Assembly (NCBI GenBank): GCA_030015575.1
Contig: CM057347.1
Span: forward strand, 409,666,248 to 409,730,247
DNA: 64,000 bases
Direction: 5' to 3'
Source: Agapanthus africanus
Taxonomy: Eukaryota > Streptophyta > Magnoliopsida > Asparagales > Amaryllidaceae
Of this stretch, positions 12,309 through 24,060 are shown one piece after another; within the stretch, counting starts at the first letter, position 1; the number at the start of each line of letters is the position of its first letter. A program made the translations under genes and the position numbers. The notes beneath the pieces were generated by a model. The model saw nothing but the letters and a program-made list of their open reading frames with translations. It was not told the origin of the DNA and ran no database searches.

Positions 12309-12319
12309 TGCCCCCCTTA
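12309..12319 (-). other. Element F polypurine tract
   Basis: On - the sequence reads TAAGGGGGGCA just upstream of the 3' LTR. This is the expected place and composition for the plus-strand primer. Confidence 0.8.
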
Positions 12320-12359
12320 CAAAAATTTCGTCCTCGAAATTTGAAAGAGGCAACGAAAT

Positions 12360-13915
12360 AACAGTACTAAACAAAGAGATGTAGAAAACGTGCACGGATA
12401 TCTTCCTCCCGCTCCCAGGTAGATTCTCCTGGGGAACGACCGCCCCAAGACACTCGGACTAACGGAACGGCTTTATTCTTTAGCACTTTCTCTCTGTGGT
12501 CGAGGATGGTGGTGGGCTGCTCCTCGTAAGATAGATCGGTACCCAAAGCTAACTCCGAATAGTCCAGAACATGGCTCTCATCCCGAACATAACGCCGCAA
12601 CTGAGATATGTAGAAGGTATTGTGCACACCAGCTAGCAATAGAGGCAAGGCGAGTCGATAGGCCACCTCTCTTACTCGCTCTAGGACCTCAAAAGGTCCG
12701 ATGAAGCGGGGACTGAGCTTCTCCAACCTCCAAACCTGATAACTCCACGGGTAGGGGAAATCTTCAGGAACACGTGATCTCCGACTTTAAATTCTTGTGC
12801 TCTCCTGCTAGTATCCGCCCAACTCTTCTGTCGATCCTGAGCCGTCTTAATACGCTGTCTGATCATTTGGACCTTGTCGACTGTCTGGACAATAAGCTCG
12901 GGACCCAGTAATCTTCGTTCTCCCACATCATCCCAACAAACTGGGGATCGACACTTCCGCCCGTAAAGTGCTTCGAAGGGAGCCATCTGGATGCTAGCCT
13001 GATAACTGTTGTTATAAGAAAACTCGACTAGATACAGATGATCTTCCCAGGAACCCTGAAAATCCAACATGCAGGCTCTCAACATATCCTCGAGCGTCTG
13101 AATCGTATGCTCGGATTGTCCGTCCGTCTGCGGGTGATAAGCTGTACTGAACTTGGGGCGGGTACCCAAACTCTCCTGTAAGCTCCTCCAGAAGTGCGAA
13201 ACAAATCTGGTGTCTCGATCTGACACAATGCTGATCGGAACTCCGTGAAGTCGTACTATCTCCTACATGTATATCTCTGCCAGTGACTCTGTTGACTGTC
13301 CCACTCGGAATGGTAAGAAGTGTGCAGCTTTCGTGAGGCGGTCGAAGATAACCCAAAAGGCGTCGTTGCCCCTAGGGCTCCGTGGCAAGGCCGTCACGAA
13401 ATCCATAGTAATGTGCACCCACTTCCATTCTGGTATCGGAAGCGGTTGTAACAGTCCTATTGTCCTCTGATGTTCCGCTTTCACTTGCTTGCAAACCAAG
13501 CACCTGGATATGAACCGCGCAATTTCTCGCTTCATCCCGTTCCACCAAAAATGCTGCTTGAGATCTCAATGCATCTTTGTACCTCCCGGATGCACAGAAT
13601 AAGCTGAACTATGCGCCTCAGCCAGTACCTCTTCCCGAACATCCCCTTTGGGTACGCAGAGTCTGCTACCGAATCTCAGAGAACCGTCTTCATGTATGAT
13701 TAAGTCCGTTCTCAGCCCGGCTTCTACTTGCGCTCTGAACTTTTGCAATCGAGGATCATCCGCTTGTGCATCCTTGATGTGATCCACGAGGGAATACTGC
13801 ACATGTAGTTGCCAAAATTGTCTGATTGCGCTCGGTGTGACGACTTCAAGCTCGAGTATCTGAAAATCCTCAATGATGCTCTTCTGACTGGTCAACATCA
13901 TGACCGCTGGCTTGC
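12360..13915 (-). pseudogene. Element F integrase with C-terminal chromodomain
   Basis: From the right: an HHCC-type segment ending 'C..CKQVKAEHQ' (about 13440-13560); catalytic core with 'W..ITMDFVTALP', '[12 protein letters not shown]' and '[10 protein letters not shown]' (about 13060-13450); the '[15 protein letters not shown]' signature of chromovirus integrase; the GPF/Y motif '[12 protein letters not shown]' (about 12670-12715); then a chromodomain (about 12370-12500, 'ILDHREKVLKNK...VSWGGRSP..STWE'). Chromodomains of this kind steer insertion into heterochromatin. Broken. Confidence 0.88.
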
Positions 13916-13979
13916 GACTGAGAGCATCTGGTACAACATTTACTTTCCCTGGGTGATATTAAAGGTCCAAGTCGTAATC

Positions 13980-14470
13980 CACCATCAGTTCTAGCCATCA
14001 GCGCTGCCTCATGTTTAGTTCTTTCTGAGTGAAGACGTACTTCAGACTTTTATGATCCGTGTACACCTCCACCTTCTCGTCCAATAGATAGTGCCTCAAA
14101 ATTTTCAACGCAAAAACTACTGCAGCTAACTCCAAGTCATGCGTAAGGTAGTTCCTCTCGTGATTTCTCAGCTGTTGAGAGGCGTAAACAACCACTCGAC
14201 CGTGCTGCATCAGAACACAGCCTAATCCCTTCTCAGAGGCATCACTATGTATCACCAAACCACCGGAATCATCTGGTACTATAAGAATGGGCGTCGTGGT
14301 TAACTTCTGCTTCAGTGTGTCAAATGCCTGAGTACACTCCTCTGTCCACGCAAACGGTACATCCTTCCGTGTCAGCCTCGTCGGCGGTTCAGCAATCCTT
14401 GAAAAGTCTTGGACGAACCTCCGATAATATCCTGCCAATCCCAGAAAGCTTCTGATCTCGACCACTGATT
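13980..14470 (-). pseudogene. Element F RNase H
   Basis: A Ty3/gypsy RNase H with '[16 protein letters not shown]'-like strand one ('[12 protein letters not shown]'), '[11 protein letters not shown]' and '[14 protein letters not shown]'. It degrades the RNA strand of the RNA-DNA hybrid during reverse transcription. It directly follows RT in sense order. '[12 protein letters not shown]' at its right edge is the RT-RNase H connection typical of chromoviruses. Confidence 0.88.
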
Positions 14471-14474
14471 TCAG

Positions 14475-15335
14475 CGTTGGCTAATCTATGACAGATTCTA
14501 TCTTTGTCGGGTCCAATGAGATGCCTTCGCCCGAAACAATGTGTCTTAAGAACTGAACCTTGTCGAGCCAGAATTCACACTTGCTCAATTTTGCATACAG
14601 CTTCTCTTCCCGAAGAATTTGTAAAACCGTGCGCAAATGCTCGACATGCTCCTCCCGGGCCTTCGAGTAGACTAGTATGTCATCGATAAATACAACGACA
14701 AACGTGTCCAAGTACTTCGCAAACACCCTGTTCATCAAATCCATGAATATCGCTGGAGCGTTGGTAACGCCGAACGGCATCACGAGGAACTCATAATGTC
14801 CGTATCGGGTCCGGAAAGCCGTTTTGCATATATCCTCGGCCGCTACTCTGATTTGATGATATCCAAAACGGAGATCCAACTTCGAAAATACTTAGGCCCC
14901 ACTTAATTGATCGAATAAGTCATCGATGCGCAGGATTGGGTACTTGTTCTTTATTATGACTTTGTTCAGCTCCCGATAGTCTATACACATCCGCAGCGAT
15001 CCATCCTTCTTCTTCACAAACAGAACTGGTGCGCCCCACGGTGAAACGCTTGGCCGAATAAATCCCTTCTCCAGGATTTCTTCAATTTGCTTCTTCAATT
15101 CTGCCAACTCAACCGGTGCCATTCTGTACGGGGCCTTGGAAACGGGTGCTGTACCTGGAGTCAAATCGATCGAGAATTCCAAGACGCATGGAGGTGGTAG
15201 ACCTGGTAAACCTTCAGGAAACACGTCCAGAAAATCCTGAACAATCTCTGGGCCTGGGCTCTCATCAATCTCCATAGCTGTCAGCTCCTTTAGCTTGGCT
15301 CTATACTTGGCTGGCTCCAAAGATTCGCTCTCGCC
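14475..15335 (-). pseudogene. Element F reverse transcriptase
   Basis: RT motifs in order: '[15 protein letters not shown]', '[21 protein letters not shown]', 'MCIDYRELN', '[11 protein letters not shown]', '[16 protein letters not shown]', '[13 protein letters not shown]' (FIDD catalytic box at 14679-14690), 'SKCEFWL'. It copies the element RNA into cDNA in the particle. Length and order are normal for a chromovirus. Broken. Confidence 0.9.
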
Positions 15336-15638
15336 TTCAAAAATAAACTCCGGGTGGTTGGGAATGCGGAAGATCACATTCCTTGCTCGGCAATCAATAA
15401 TTGCATGAAAGGTACTCATCCAATCCATCCCGAGAATTGCGTCATACCTGCATGTCCCGATCAAAAGGAAATTCGCATAGAATTCCCTGCCACACACTAC
15501 AACCGGACATGATCTACATTCTCGACTAGATACTATCACGCCATTACCCGTATGTATTTCCCAACCCTTGGTTAATGGTTCATGTGGTATGGAGTGTGTA
15601 TCAACGAAATGCGCAGATATGAAACAGTGCGATACTCA
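15336..15638 (-). pseudogene. Element F protease, downstream part
   Basis: This reads SH-x-FISAHFV, then '[19 protein letters not shown]', the retropepsin-like region of chromoviruses with the plant 'ILGMDWL' hallmark. The upstream part with the D-S-G motif is on the other side of G (38794-38900). G inserted right behind the D-S-G codons. Confidence 0.85.
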
Positions 15639-17450
15639 TGTTCCCCTCTGAACGGCGGCCGAGACATTAGGACGTCTTGCCTGAGATTCGGGGCAGATGC
15701 TAAATGGTTTTATCCGTCTACCTCTCCGAAGATGCCAAGTTGATTTATGGCACCGTGTATCGGAGGTTTAGACAGATACGGCCGATGTAACGGATGCGGC
15801 CGATGTAGCAGACTTCGTCAGATTCCCCCTCACATGAGGGGTTTTTGATTCTGGGGACGCTCTTCCCTGCAGGCGTAAGCCCCTGCAGTTAATTACGCTA
15901 CTGCATCACGGTAGCCACTTTCTCCTTCTCCAGAATTTCACTTCGTGTCGTGTGTGTTTGTTTTGTTTGTGGTTGCCCGTGGATTGTATACGGAGACTAT
16001 TTATTTCGTCGCCCGTAGGACGTGGATTAGTCCAAATCTGTATTTTCTTAGATTTGGGTTTTGGGTTTTGGTTTAAGGATACGTTAGCCATATTTGAGGC
16101 TAAGATCAACTTAAACGTTCGTTAAGGATACGTTAGTCTGATTTGAGACCAAGATCAACTTAACGGGATCGTCTAGATCCATTTCCAGTTTAGGAACGTG
16201 GTCGTCCATAAGGTACTTTAAGGACATTGCGGTCCATCGATAGTTTAAGGACGCTTAAGTCCGCGGGTTTAAGGACCCCACAGTCCTTGTCTTAGTTTAA
16301 GGACGCATAAGTTCGCGGGTTTAAGGACCCCACAACGCATAAGTCCGCGGGTTTAAGGACCCCACAGTCCGTATTGATGTATGGTTGTCGGGACCCGTCA
16401 CCTCTCTGACGTTGTTGAAGGATTACAACGATAGGAGTCAAAGGAGTTTGGAGATGTACCCTCAAACCGGATGTAAATTGATTTAAGAGAGCAGCTGTGC
16501 TCAATCAATTTAATTTGAGGACTTACGGCCATGATTGGGCTAAGTCCAGTTTATTTCTTATTTTTGGCCTATTAGACCTGTGATAGGGCTTTACCCATGT
16601 TTAATAGTGCATAGCATTAAACTTGGTCTCTGTTGGACCTTTATTTGGGCTCTGCCCCTTTTAAATGATGCACAGCATCTGTTCTGGTCTGACAGACCCT
16701 TGTTTGGGCTCTGCATTTTATTTTGTTTGGGCTCTGCCCTTTTATAAATGATGCAGAGCATCAATTTTGTTTGGGCTCTGCCCTTTTATTGCATTGCAAT
16801 TTATTTTGGCCTATTAGGCCTTTTTGATTTGGGCCTGGCCCTTTAGTAAACAATGCATTGCATTTGTCAGGCGCTTTACGCCAATTACTGAGCGCAAGCA
16901 CCTGTGGTAATGACACGTGTCACGCAAGCGCAGTGCGCTGCGCTTGCACTACTGACACGTGGCGCGCTCTGGTGAGTTGCGCCAATTTCAGAGAGCAAAA
17001 CTCTTTCTTAAAAGCGCTTAGCGCAAGTGATTCAGATGCTGACACGTGGCGCTCCCTGGTGGCTTGCGCCAATCCAGGAGCGCAACAGTGCAGTTTTTGC
17101 AAGTGCAAGGCACTATTTCAATGATCTTAAGAATCTTTAAGATTCCAGAACCAATGGTTCATAAAAAAGTGCAAGGCACTGTTTGATTTCTTGATCTAAT
17201 TTAGATCAAAGAAAACAAGTTTTTCTTATTTTTCTTGTTTTCAGAGAACCAGTGGTTCATAAAAAAGTGCAAAGCACTTATTATTATTTGAAGGTCCTTG
17301 ATCTTGTTCTTATATCAATGATCTATTAGAAGAAATTCTTCTGTTTTGTGAAGGTTTTTACCTTTTCCTTGAACTTTCTTCAGAGTTCTCTTTGTTTTCG
17401 AGGCTCTTGATCTCTCACAATGTTCATGATGTTGATTTGGGGTCTAGGGG

Positions 17451-17460
17451 CCTTTATATA
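17451..17460 (-). promoter_or_regulatory. Element G LTR TATA box
   Basis: TATATAAAGG on -, matched in the 5' LTR at 38188-38197 and in the LTR of A at 61857-61866 (+). Position and orientation fit the sense promoter of the element. Confidence 0.7.
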
Positions 17461-17639
17461 GTGCACATAAATTTGTTAAATTTGTTAAAGAGATCTTTCT
17501 CTGAGTGATTTGGGGAATTTTCCCCACCGTTGGATTTTTGATCCAAAGGCTTCTGTTTTACAGAAGGCAATCTTCTTGTTTTAACAAGAACAGAAGAATC
17601 TTACTCGAATTTAATTCTGTTTGGCGCAAACGCCCTAGC

Positions 17640-17880
17640 GCGTGGCACGTGTCAAGCAGCGCAGAGCGCAGCGCAACTGCGATCGCGCAACTGCGCTGAC
17701 ACGTGTCGCGCAGCGCACGGCACAGCGCAACTGCGTTTGCGCTGACACGTGTCGCGCAGTGCTTGTGCAACTGTGCTGACATGTGTCGCGCAACGCAGCG
17801 CTTGCGCAACTGCGCTGACACGTGTCGCGCAGCGCAGCGCTGACACGTGTCACGCAGCGCAGCGCTTGCGCAACTGAAGC
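17640..17880. repeat. G-box-rich degenerate repeat in the G LTR
   Basis: Words like GCGCTGACACGTGTCGCGCAG recur with variable spacing. I count five CACGTG cores and one CATGTG here. CACGTG is the G-box bound by plant bZIP and bHLH factors. The 5' LTR has a shorter version (38375-38600), so copy number differs between the two LTRs. Confidence 0.75.
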
Positions 17881-18065
17881 GTTACTTTCTTTAATTTTGT
17901 TTTAAATAGAGCCTTGCTCTGATTGGGGGCGCTGCCTTGGGCGCTGCGCTGCCGTATCAGCTTTTGACATGTGGTGCGTTCCGCGCAGCACAAAAAATTT
18001 GAAGCGTTGCTTCGAATTTTGAATTTTGAAATTCAAACAGAGCTTTGCTCTGATTGGAGGAAACA

Positions 18066-18079
18066 AATGCCCCCCCACC
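18066..18079 (-). other. Element G polypurine tract
   Basis: On - this reads GGTGGGGGGGCATT directly before the 3' LTR. A has GGTGGGGTGGCATT at the same place (61139-61152, +). Confidence 0.85.
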
Positions 18080-19006
18080 GTTGCGCTCACGTAGCGCGCA
18101 CGTGAGTGCAGCGGTGGCAAGATCCTGGCCATTGGATCAACTCAGGAGTTGAAGGGGCACAAGCGCCTTATAAATAGGACCCCTGGCCCTTAGAAAATCT
18201 TCACCATTTTCCAAGATTTTGATTTTCAGAGCTTTGCTCTTGCTTAAGAACTTTAGAGCTTTGCTCTTGCTTCCAGACTCTAGAGCTTTGCTCTCATTTC
18301 CAAAGTTAGAAAACTTTAGTTAAAATTAATTTAAATTAATTTAAATCAATCTTAACCAACAGAGCCTTGCTCTCATAGATCTTTTGATCTAAAGAAATCC
18401 CCTTTGGGGTTTCAAAAACAGAGCTTTGCTCTCAAGAATTTGTTTCAGGGTTTCTTAACCCATGAACAGAGTTTTGCTTATTGATAGAATATAGATCTTT
18501 TGATCTTCTGATGATGAACTCTTAAGAGTTTTTTTTTTATATGTGGATCTTTAAGATCCCAGAACTTTAAAATTTTTTATGAATTAATTAATTTTCTTTC
18601 TTTGTTGAATTATTTTATCATTATTACAGAGCTAGGGTCTTTTAAAGAATCTTATTCCCTTGAGACCAGAGTTTGACAAGTGTCACTCCGTGACAGAGTT
18701 TTGCTCTGAAAGAGGAGATTTTCTCCTTGTCTCTAGGGATTTTTTTATTATTAATGGGAATATTCTCTTGGGGATTAACTGACAATCTCATCCAATGATG
18801 GGGTTTTCTTATTAACTGACGTATTGTCATCCAGATTTTGTGGGTCCCCTTTTGGTCTCCTACCCACTGCACTGTTGTGTGGTGTAATTAATTTTAATTT
18901 AATTTTAATTAATCTTTAATTTAATTAATTAATTATTTAAATTTTTTTAAACGCCAAGCGTTGGAATTACAACACTAACGGCTAATTTTGTTCCCTTGCA
19001 GTGACT
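18080..19006 (+). promoter_or_regulatory. Promoter and leader of the antisense gene in G
   Basis: TATAAATA on + at 18169-18176 lies outside the LTR, about 840 bp before the ATG at 19007. A has the same box in the same relative place (61042-61049, -). The leader is full of small hairpins: AGAGC-TTT-GCTCT at 18228-18240, 18255-18267, 18282-18294 and 18420-18432 (also 18039-18051 in the LTR), and GGATCTTTAAGATCC near 18544. A pyrimidine-rich CAG just before the ATG (about 18998-19000) could be the acceptor of a 5'-UTR intron. Confidence 0.6.
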
Positions 19007-22000
19007 ATGTCTTTCGATACTTCATTCCCGTTCGCTCGTTCGGAAGAAGGGTTTCCTGAAGCGCCCTTGGACCGCGAAGTCCTAGCAATGATCAGGGACC
19101 ACGACCCGAAATATAAGAGTTTCCACCTTTGGGGGTCATGGTACAATCAGATTATCATGGGTCGACGGAGGTTCACGTGCGCAGTACCATCAGAACCCAT
19201 TACGGTGATTCATTATGCCAGCCCACCCCCGGTGCAGTATGCCGTGGAGATGGTTGATTGGACCTCGAAGGGCTTTCTTCATCCTGCCATAGATGTGATT
19301 CCTGTCCAGCGTCCTATGGTTTTGGATATCCTGGGACGTCGTATCTGTCAAGGCGAGGCGCGATCTTGGGGGCAATCATATAACATAGGTCTGATCCCCC
19401 GCCAACCGATCGGCTATCTGCTGTGGGCTCACTATATCCTGTCGGCAAAGAAGTCGCAGTTGATAAGGTTAGGATTGTACACTGTGGTTTACGTCTCCCT
19501 CTTCCAGTATCCCACGCTTCCCACCTGGTGGTTCAAGGCTTTCTTGAAGCAGTGGAACATTCCTACTCACACTTTCCTTGCAATGGACTGGGAAGTGTCA
19601 ATTTCTCCGGAGGAATTCACAGAGGTCTCCGGTTTACCGGTTATAGGGGAGCACTATGAGGAGTTGCTTTCGACAGACGAGTATGTCTTCGGTGCTAAGA
19701 CGGCAGTAAGGGGCCTCACCCCGGAGAATACTGTTCAATACCAATTCCCAAGTTTGATCAAAGTATTGAACATCTATGAGGCCCTTTTCATCGAACGTGG
19801 GAGTCGCGAAGTTAGCTTCGAGGATTTCATCGCTCGGTTCCTTCACCCAAACGTCCTCTCGACGGAAGCTGCCAAGTTTGCCACCCTTGATGACCCTTTC
19901 GGTTTAGGTTTGGATAACCTGCCGGCGAAAGAAATAGACCAAAAGGGTTTTTTCCTTCCTAACTCCCCGACCCTGTCTTTTGCGGAAGTTACAGCCCCTG
20001 GGATGGATAAGGAGGCCTTCTTCTTAGGATTTCTTGGGCGATGGCTGAGTTGGTTTGCACTCCCAATGCATTCTCGCCATATGCGGCCCTCTGTCTTTTA
20101 CCCAGCTCACCGGATGACCATCGGGGTAAAAGTGGCCGTTGGGATCGCCGGCTTGGCACACTTGTATCATGGCCTCAGTCGAGCGGCGGATGCTAATAAG
20201 CCTGGGGTGCTGCACGTGATCTTCCCGATGCACTACTTCGTATCATGGCTCGAGCAACACACATCGGGTGTCTTCGGCATGCACAAAAGGCTCTCGTTCT
20301 ATGACAGATGCAGCTTCCATCGCATCATACAGTTGATTGGCGCATCAATTGTGACTCCATCTCCACGAAATGCCAAGGGTTTACTCCTTCGCCCCCACAC
20401 CGTTGGAGACGGGGTGTCTTTCATCGACAAGGTGTTGACTATTGGGAAGGCATCTACCACTGCAGTGCGGCCATTGGAAGACACTTTCAAAGATGGAGCC
20501 TCAGTTTTGACGGCCCGGGAGACCCTCCACTTATATTCTATCAGACCGGGATTCCTGGTGTTTAGGCAGAACGGTGCGGCGATTTTCATGAGATACAACC
20601 CGCATCGTTTCGCCCAACAACTGAGCTATAATCAAGGGGTACCACTGGAGGCTTTCTATCGGAACCTGCTGCTACCGAAGAAGGGATGGAGAGCGCGCTG
20701 CATCACTTCATGCGCCGGAATACGGGTTCCCACTTTTTTATCAATGAGCCGGCTTGCGCCCCACGACTCCTCAAGGTATATACAGAATGGTACAGTCATT
20801 CGACGGGAGCAGTCATGAAGGAGGAAAAGCGATTGCTGGTCGACCGTAAGGGCGTGCTTCCAGGTAGCGACCGCAACGCTCCTTTAGTGCCAAGGACCCC
20901 GGTAGTTCCTCCTCTAAAAGATGCTAGAGCCGGACCACCGCGTGCGCAGAGTCCTCCACGCGGATTGCCGCTTCCCGATATTGCGGATGCACCACCAGCA
21001 CCCTGTGCTCCAGTGGAGACAGTGGTTGTAGCCTCGCCAGAGTCTGGTGTGGGTGCGGACATCGGGACCCGCCGCCCCAAGGTGCCTGCAAAGCGCAAGT
21101 CGATCCCGGGTGCACCTAGGGTTAGTGGGCAGAAGAAGAAAAAGAAGTCGCTCTTCGCCGCTGACGTCGCGTTCGGTCAGGAACCCCACGCTCCCTATGG
21201 TGAGGGCCTGAGTGAATATGGGACTAATAGGGGATTAGTCATGCCGCCGGATGACACAGACTTGGAGGCCGCCATCGTAGCTTCAGAGCGGTTGGCGAGG
21301 CGTGACACGTGGCTAGCTGAGCTTGCGCAATCAGGTAATCACTAGTCGCATTTTTTTATTGCATCATATCTTTATTATTGTCTTTGACTAACGTTTTTCC
21401 TTCTTTTCTTCCAACAGGCATCACCACTGAAGAAGCCATTGCCGCTTCCCTCAAGACTTTCCAAGAGGAGGAACGCCTTAGAGCGTCCTTAGGCCTTAGT
21501 AAGTTTCGATTCATCAAGTTTTCATTTTCCTTGCGTTATGGTCGATCTAACCTCTCCCTTTCTATCGCAGGAACCACAATGCCGATCCCGCCAGGTGACG
21601 CGGAGACTCTGCCAGCTGCCGATGTTCCTGCTTCCTCAGGGCTACCGCGGGAGGTCCGTCTTGAAGAGCCGATGAGAGATGCCTTAAAGGCTCTGGAGGC
21701 GACTCTAAACGAGGACGACGACACCTTAATTAAGAAAGCGTCGAAGAGGTCTATCGCGACGGCCGGGGAGGAGAGGAAGCGGTTGAGGCACGAAGCGAAG
21801 GCACGCAGGGCTGCCTTGGTCATTGGAGCGGGCCCAAGCACCGTCCCTCGTGCCGATACTCCGTCAGAAGAGCCCCCGGTCGCCTTGTCTACAGCTCATA
21901 GACAGGCGGTGCACGCTAATAGGGAGGCTAACGATAAGTCCACCTCAGGTAATATTTCTTTCAGAATTTTGTTGTAAGAATTATGAAGCTGTCGGTTCTT

Positions 22001-23783
22001 ATATATTCTGTTCTACAGGGCCAAGTCCAACCGAGGGGGAGGCGGAAACCGTCGAACCTGAGGGGCTAGAGGGAGAGGCATTTGTCAAAGCCGAGCCGAT
22101 GGCGGATGACACAACCGGGATTGCTGGGCCCGACCTAGTGGCTGACGAAATGGTCACGTCCACTATGCCTGAGCAAGTGGTTGATGCCAAGCCCGAGTTA
22201 GCAGCAGACAGAGCGCCTGAGACCGATGACCTCGTGGCGACGGTGGACGAGACAACCGTGACAGCTGAGCCCGAGGGAGTAGCGGGTGAGGTGGACATGA
22301 TTCCTGAGGACGAGCCAACCGCTCTTTCTCAAAAGTCTGGCAATGCTTCGGTCATAGCTCTCCCCGCCTATGGCCCTCCGCCGTCTCCTGGGCTTGCGAG
22401 CACGACGACGGTCCCCGTGGAGTCTGGGGATGAGGCCACGGTGGTGGACTTATGTCGATGGAGGAGGGAGACGCCTCCGTCTCGGCTGGAGGCTCATCAG
22501 GTAAATTTCGGATTACCGTCCCCCTTTTTTTATCTTGCAATATTTCCTGACAGGTTTACCCTTGTTTTTTAACGCAGGTGCGGCCAGCGCCGATGCTCCA
22601 TTGCTCGAGGGAGCGCCGTCAACTACTGCCTTAGCGGTGGTCACTTCTCAGCCCTCTCTTGTACCATCGAAGATGTTGGAAGGTATGGATTTGCAACCTA
22701 TTAGTTTCGTCTTTCAGCCACATAATTTATGTACTAAAGTCGTACTGTTGTGTCTTTTCAGGAGTGATTTTTGATCATCTTTATCAAGTGTTGCTCCCAC
22801 ACTTCTCCTTCCCATCTGAATTCGCTTCTCCCTCTGGGGGCGCTGGTGAGTATGGTTTCCAATTGATATCTTTCTTTTTCAGTGATGGAATTATTTCTAA
22901 ATTTTTCTCGTCCCGACTGCAGTGGTACAAATTGAAGGAGGGGGTGAAAGATCGGCCGTGCCACCGGCCCTTCCAGCCTTGCCACCTGCCGCAGCTGGTA
23001 CAGCAACTATCACATTGATAACTCCTTTTTTTATTTCTTGAACTGTTATCTGATCATATCTTGTTTTTTTTAGTTGTCGTTCTGGTCTTGGCGCCCTTCG
23101 AGCCTCGTGTCATAATACCGGCGGGCCCTTTCCTGAGACGTCCGTCTTCGAAAGGCGCCGCGAATAGTCTGCGCATGTTGAGCGACTACATCGAGGAACT
23201 CGACGTCGAGACTCCTACATCTGCTGCAGACTTCACTACGGCGGTTAACCCGATGCTGGTGATACTCGTAAATTTCCATGACGAGGGCATCGTTGCGTCT
23301 TGGGTTAACCACTGCAGAGAGATCGAGGCTCGCCTGCATCAGCTGGAGTTGATGCATCCTGCCCCTGAGGTTTTGGCCGTGAGCACTCAACGGGCAGCAT
23401 GGCTAGAGCAAAGCACATCTCATTTCCGCCATTTGGAACAAGAAGCAGCTTTAAGGCTGAAGGAGTGTCATGAGTCTTCAAGCGAAACTGCTCGCCTACG
23501 TGCCGAAGTTGAGGCAAACGCTGCCGAGGTGAAGGCTATCTTTGAGGGCCTCCTGGAACGCATCTCTCATAGGCTAAACTTGAAGCGAAAGCTTGATGTC
23601 GCCGAGCGTGACACCCCAGGCCGTGAGGCTGCTCATCAGGCCGTTAGGGAGCAGCTTGCATCTGTCTTGCAGCAGCGGGCTCAAGTAGAGGCAGAACTGG
23701 CGGTGGTGGCCGATCAGGAAAAGGCATGGAAGGAAGTGTGCGAACAACTGATAAAGCTATTTAAGACACTTCCTTCCCAGTAG
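19007..23783 (+). CDS. Antisense gene in G: plant mobile domain (PMD)-like protein
   Basis: It runs opposite to gag-pol, between the minisatellite and the 3' LTR. The N-terminal ~600 residues look like a plant mobile domain: 'THTFLAMDWEVSISPEEFTEVSGLPV.GEHYEE' and 'ALPMHSRHMRPSVFYPAHR'. A Pro/Ala-rich middle with a nuclear-localisation-like 'PAKRKS..KKKKK' follows, then a Glu/Ala-rich coiled-coil C-terminus ending at TAG 23783. Seven short introns (about 70-85 nt, GT...AG) separate the 3' exons: 21335-21417, 21499-21570, 21949-22018, 22501-22577, 22683-22761, 22846-22922, 22998-23073. PMD proteins are transposon-linked and related to MAIN/MAIL proteins. The role in this element is unknown. 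It is not fully intact. Confidence 0.8.
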
Positions 23784-24060
23784 CTGCCTTTGTATCAATG
23801 TATTTGTAAAATTTTTCTTTTAAATAATATGTATCTATTCTTTATTCTTTTGTAAGCTTCCCCTTGTACTTGATTAAATTCAAGAAATAAAGATACACAT
23901 TTTTCTTTGCAATGTCTTGTACTATTTCTTTGATTTCTCCCTTCTCTTATTATCAGCAGGTTGTCTTGATAAACAGATAATAGAGTAAGCATCTAGATTT
24001 CTCCAAGAGATAACGATGGCTTAGGCCGCAGTTTCAGATCTGCTTCCTAAGACTTTTCAA
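23784..24060 (+). other. 3' flank of the antisense gene in G
   Basis: AT-rich, with a plant-like polyadenylation region: AATAAA at 23886-23891, about 100 nt after the stop, preceded by T-rich and TTGTA/TGTA words. No other feature seen. Confidence 0.55.

Larger units (their letters stand above)
15639..18065 (-). repeat. Element G 3' LTR
   Basis: 2427 bp. It is packed with short perfect inverted repeats, for example 17131-17145, 17191-17209, 17328-17342, 17512-17525, 17550-17566. A block of 'TTTAAGGAC...GTCC' words lies at about 16190-16380. A G-box-rich block (CACGTG) lies at about 16910-17060 and 17640-17880. On - a TATATAAAGG box lies at 17451-17460. Confidence 0.93.

Noticed and set aside
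17558-17853. Open frames with TCQRSCA-type repeats in the G LTR
   Set aside because: They arise from the GCGCTGACACGTGTCGCGCAG words; the other LTR has a different number of units and no matching frame.
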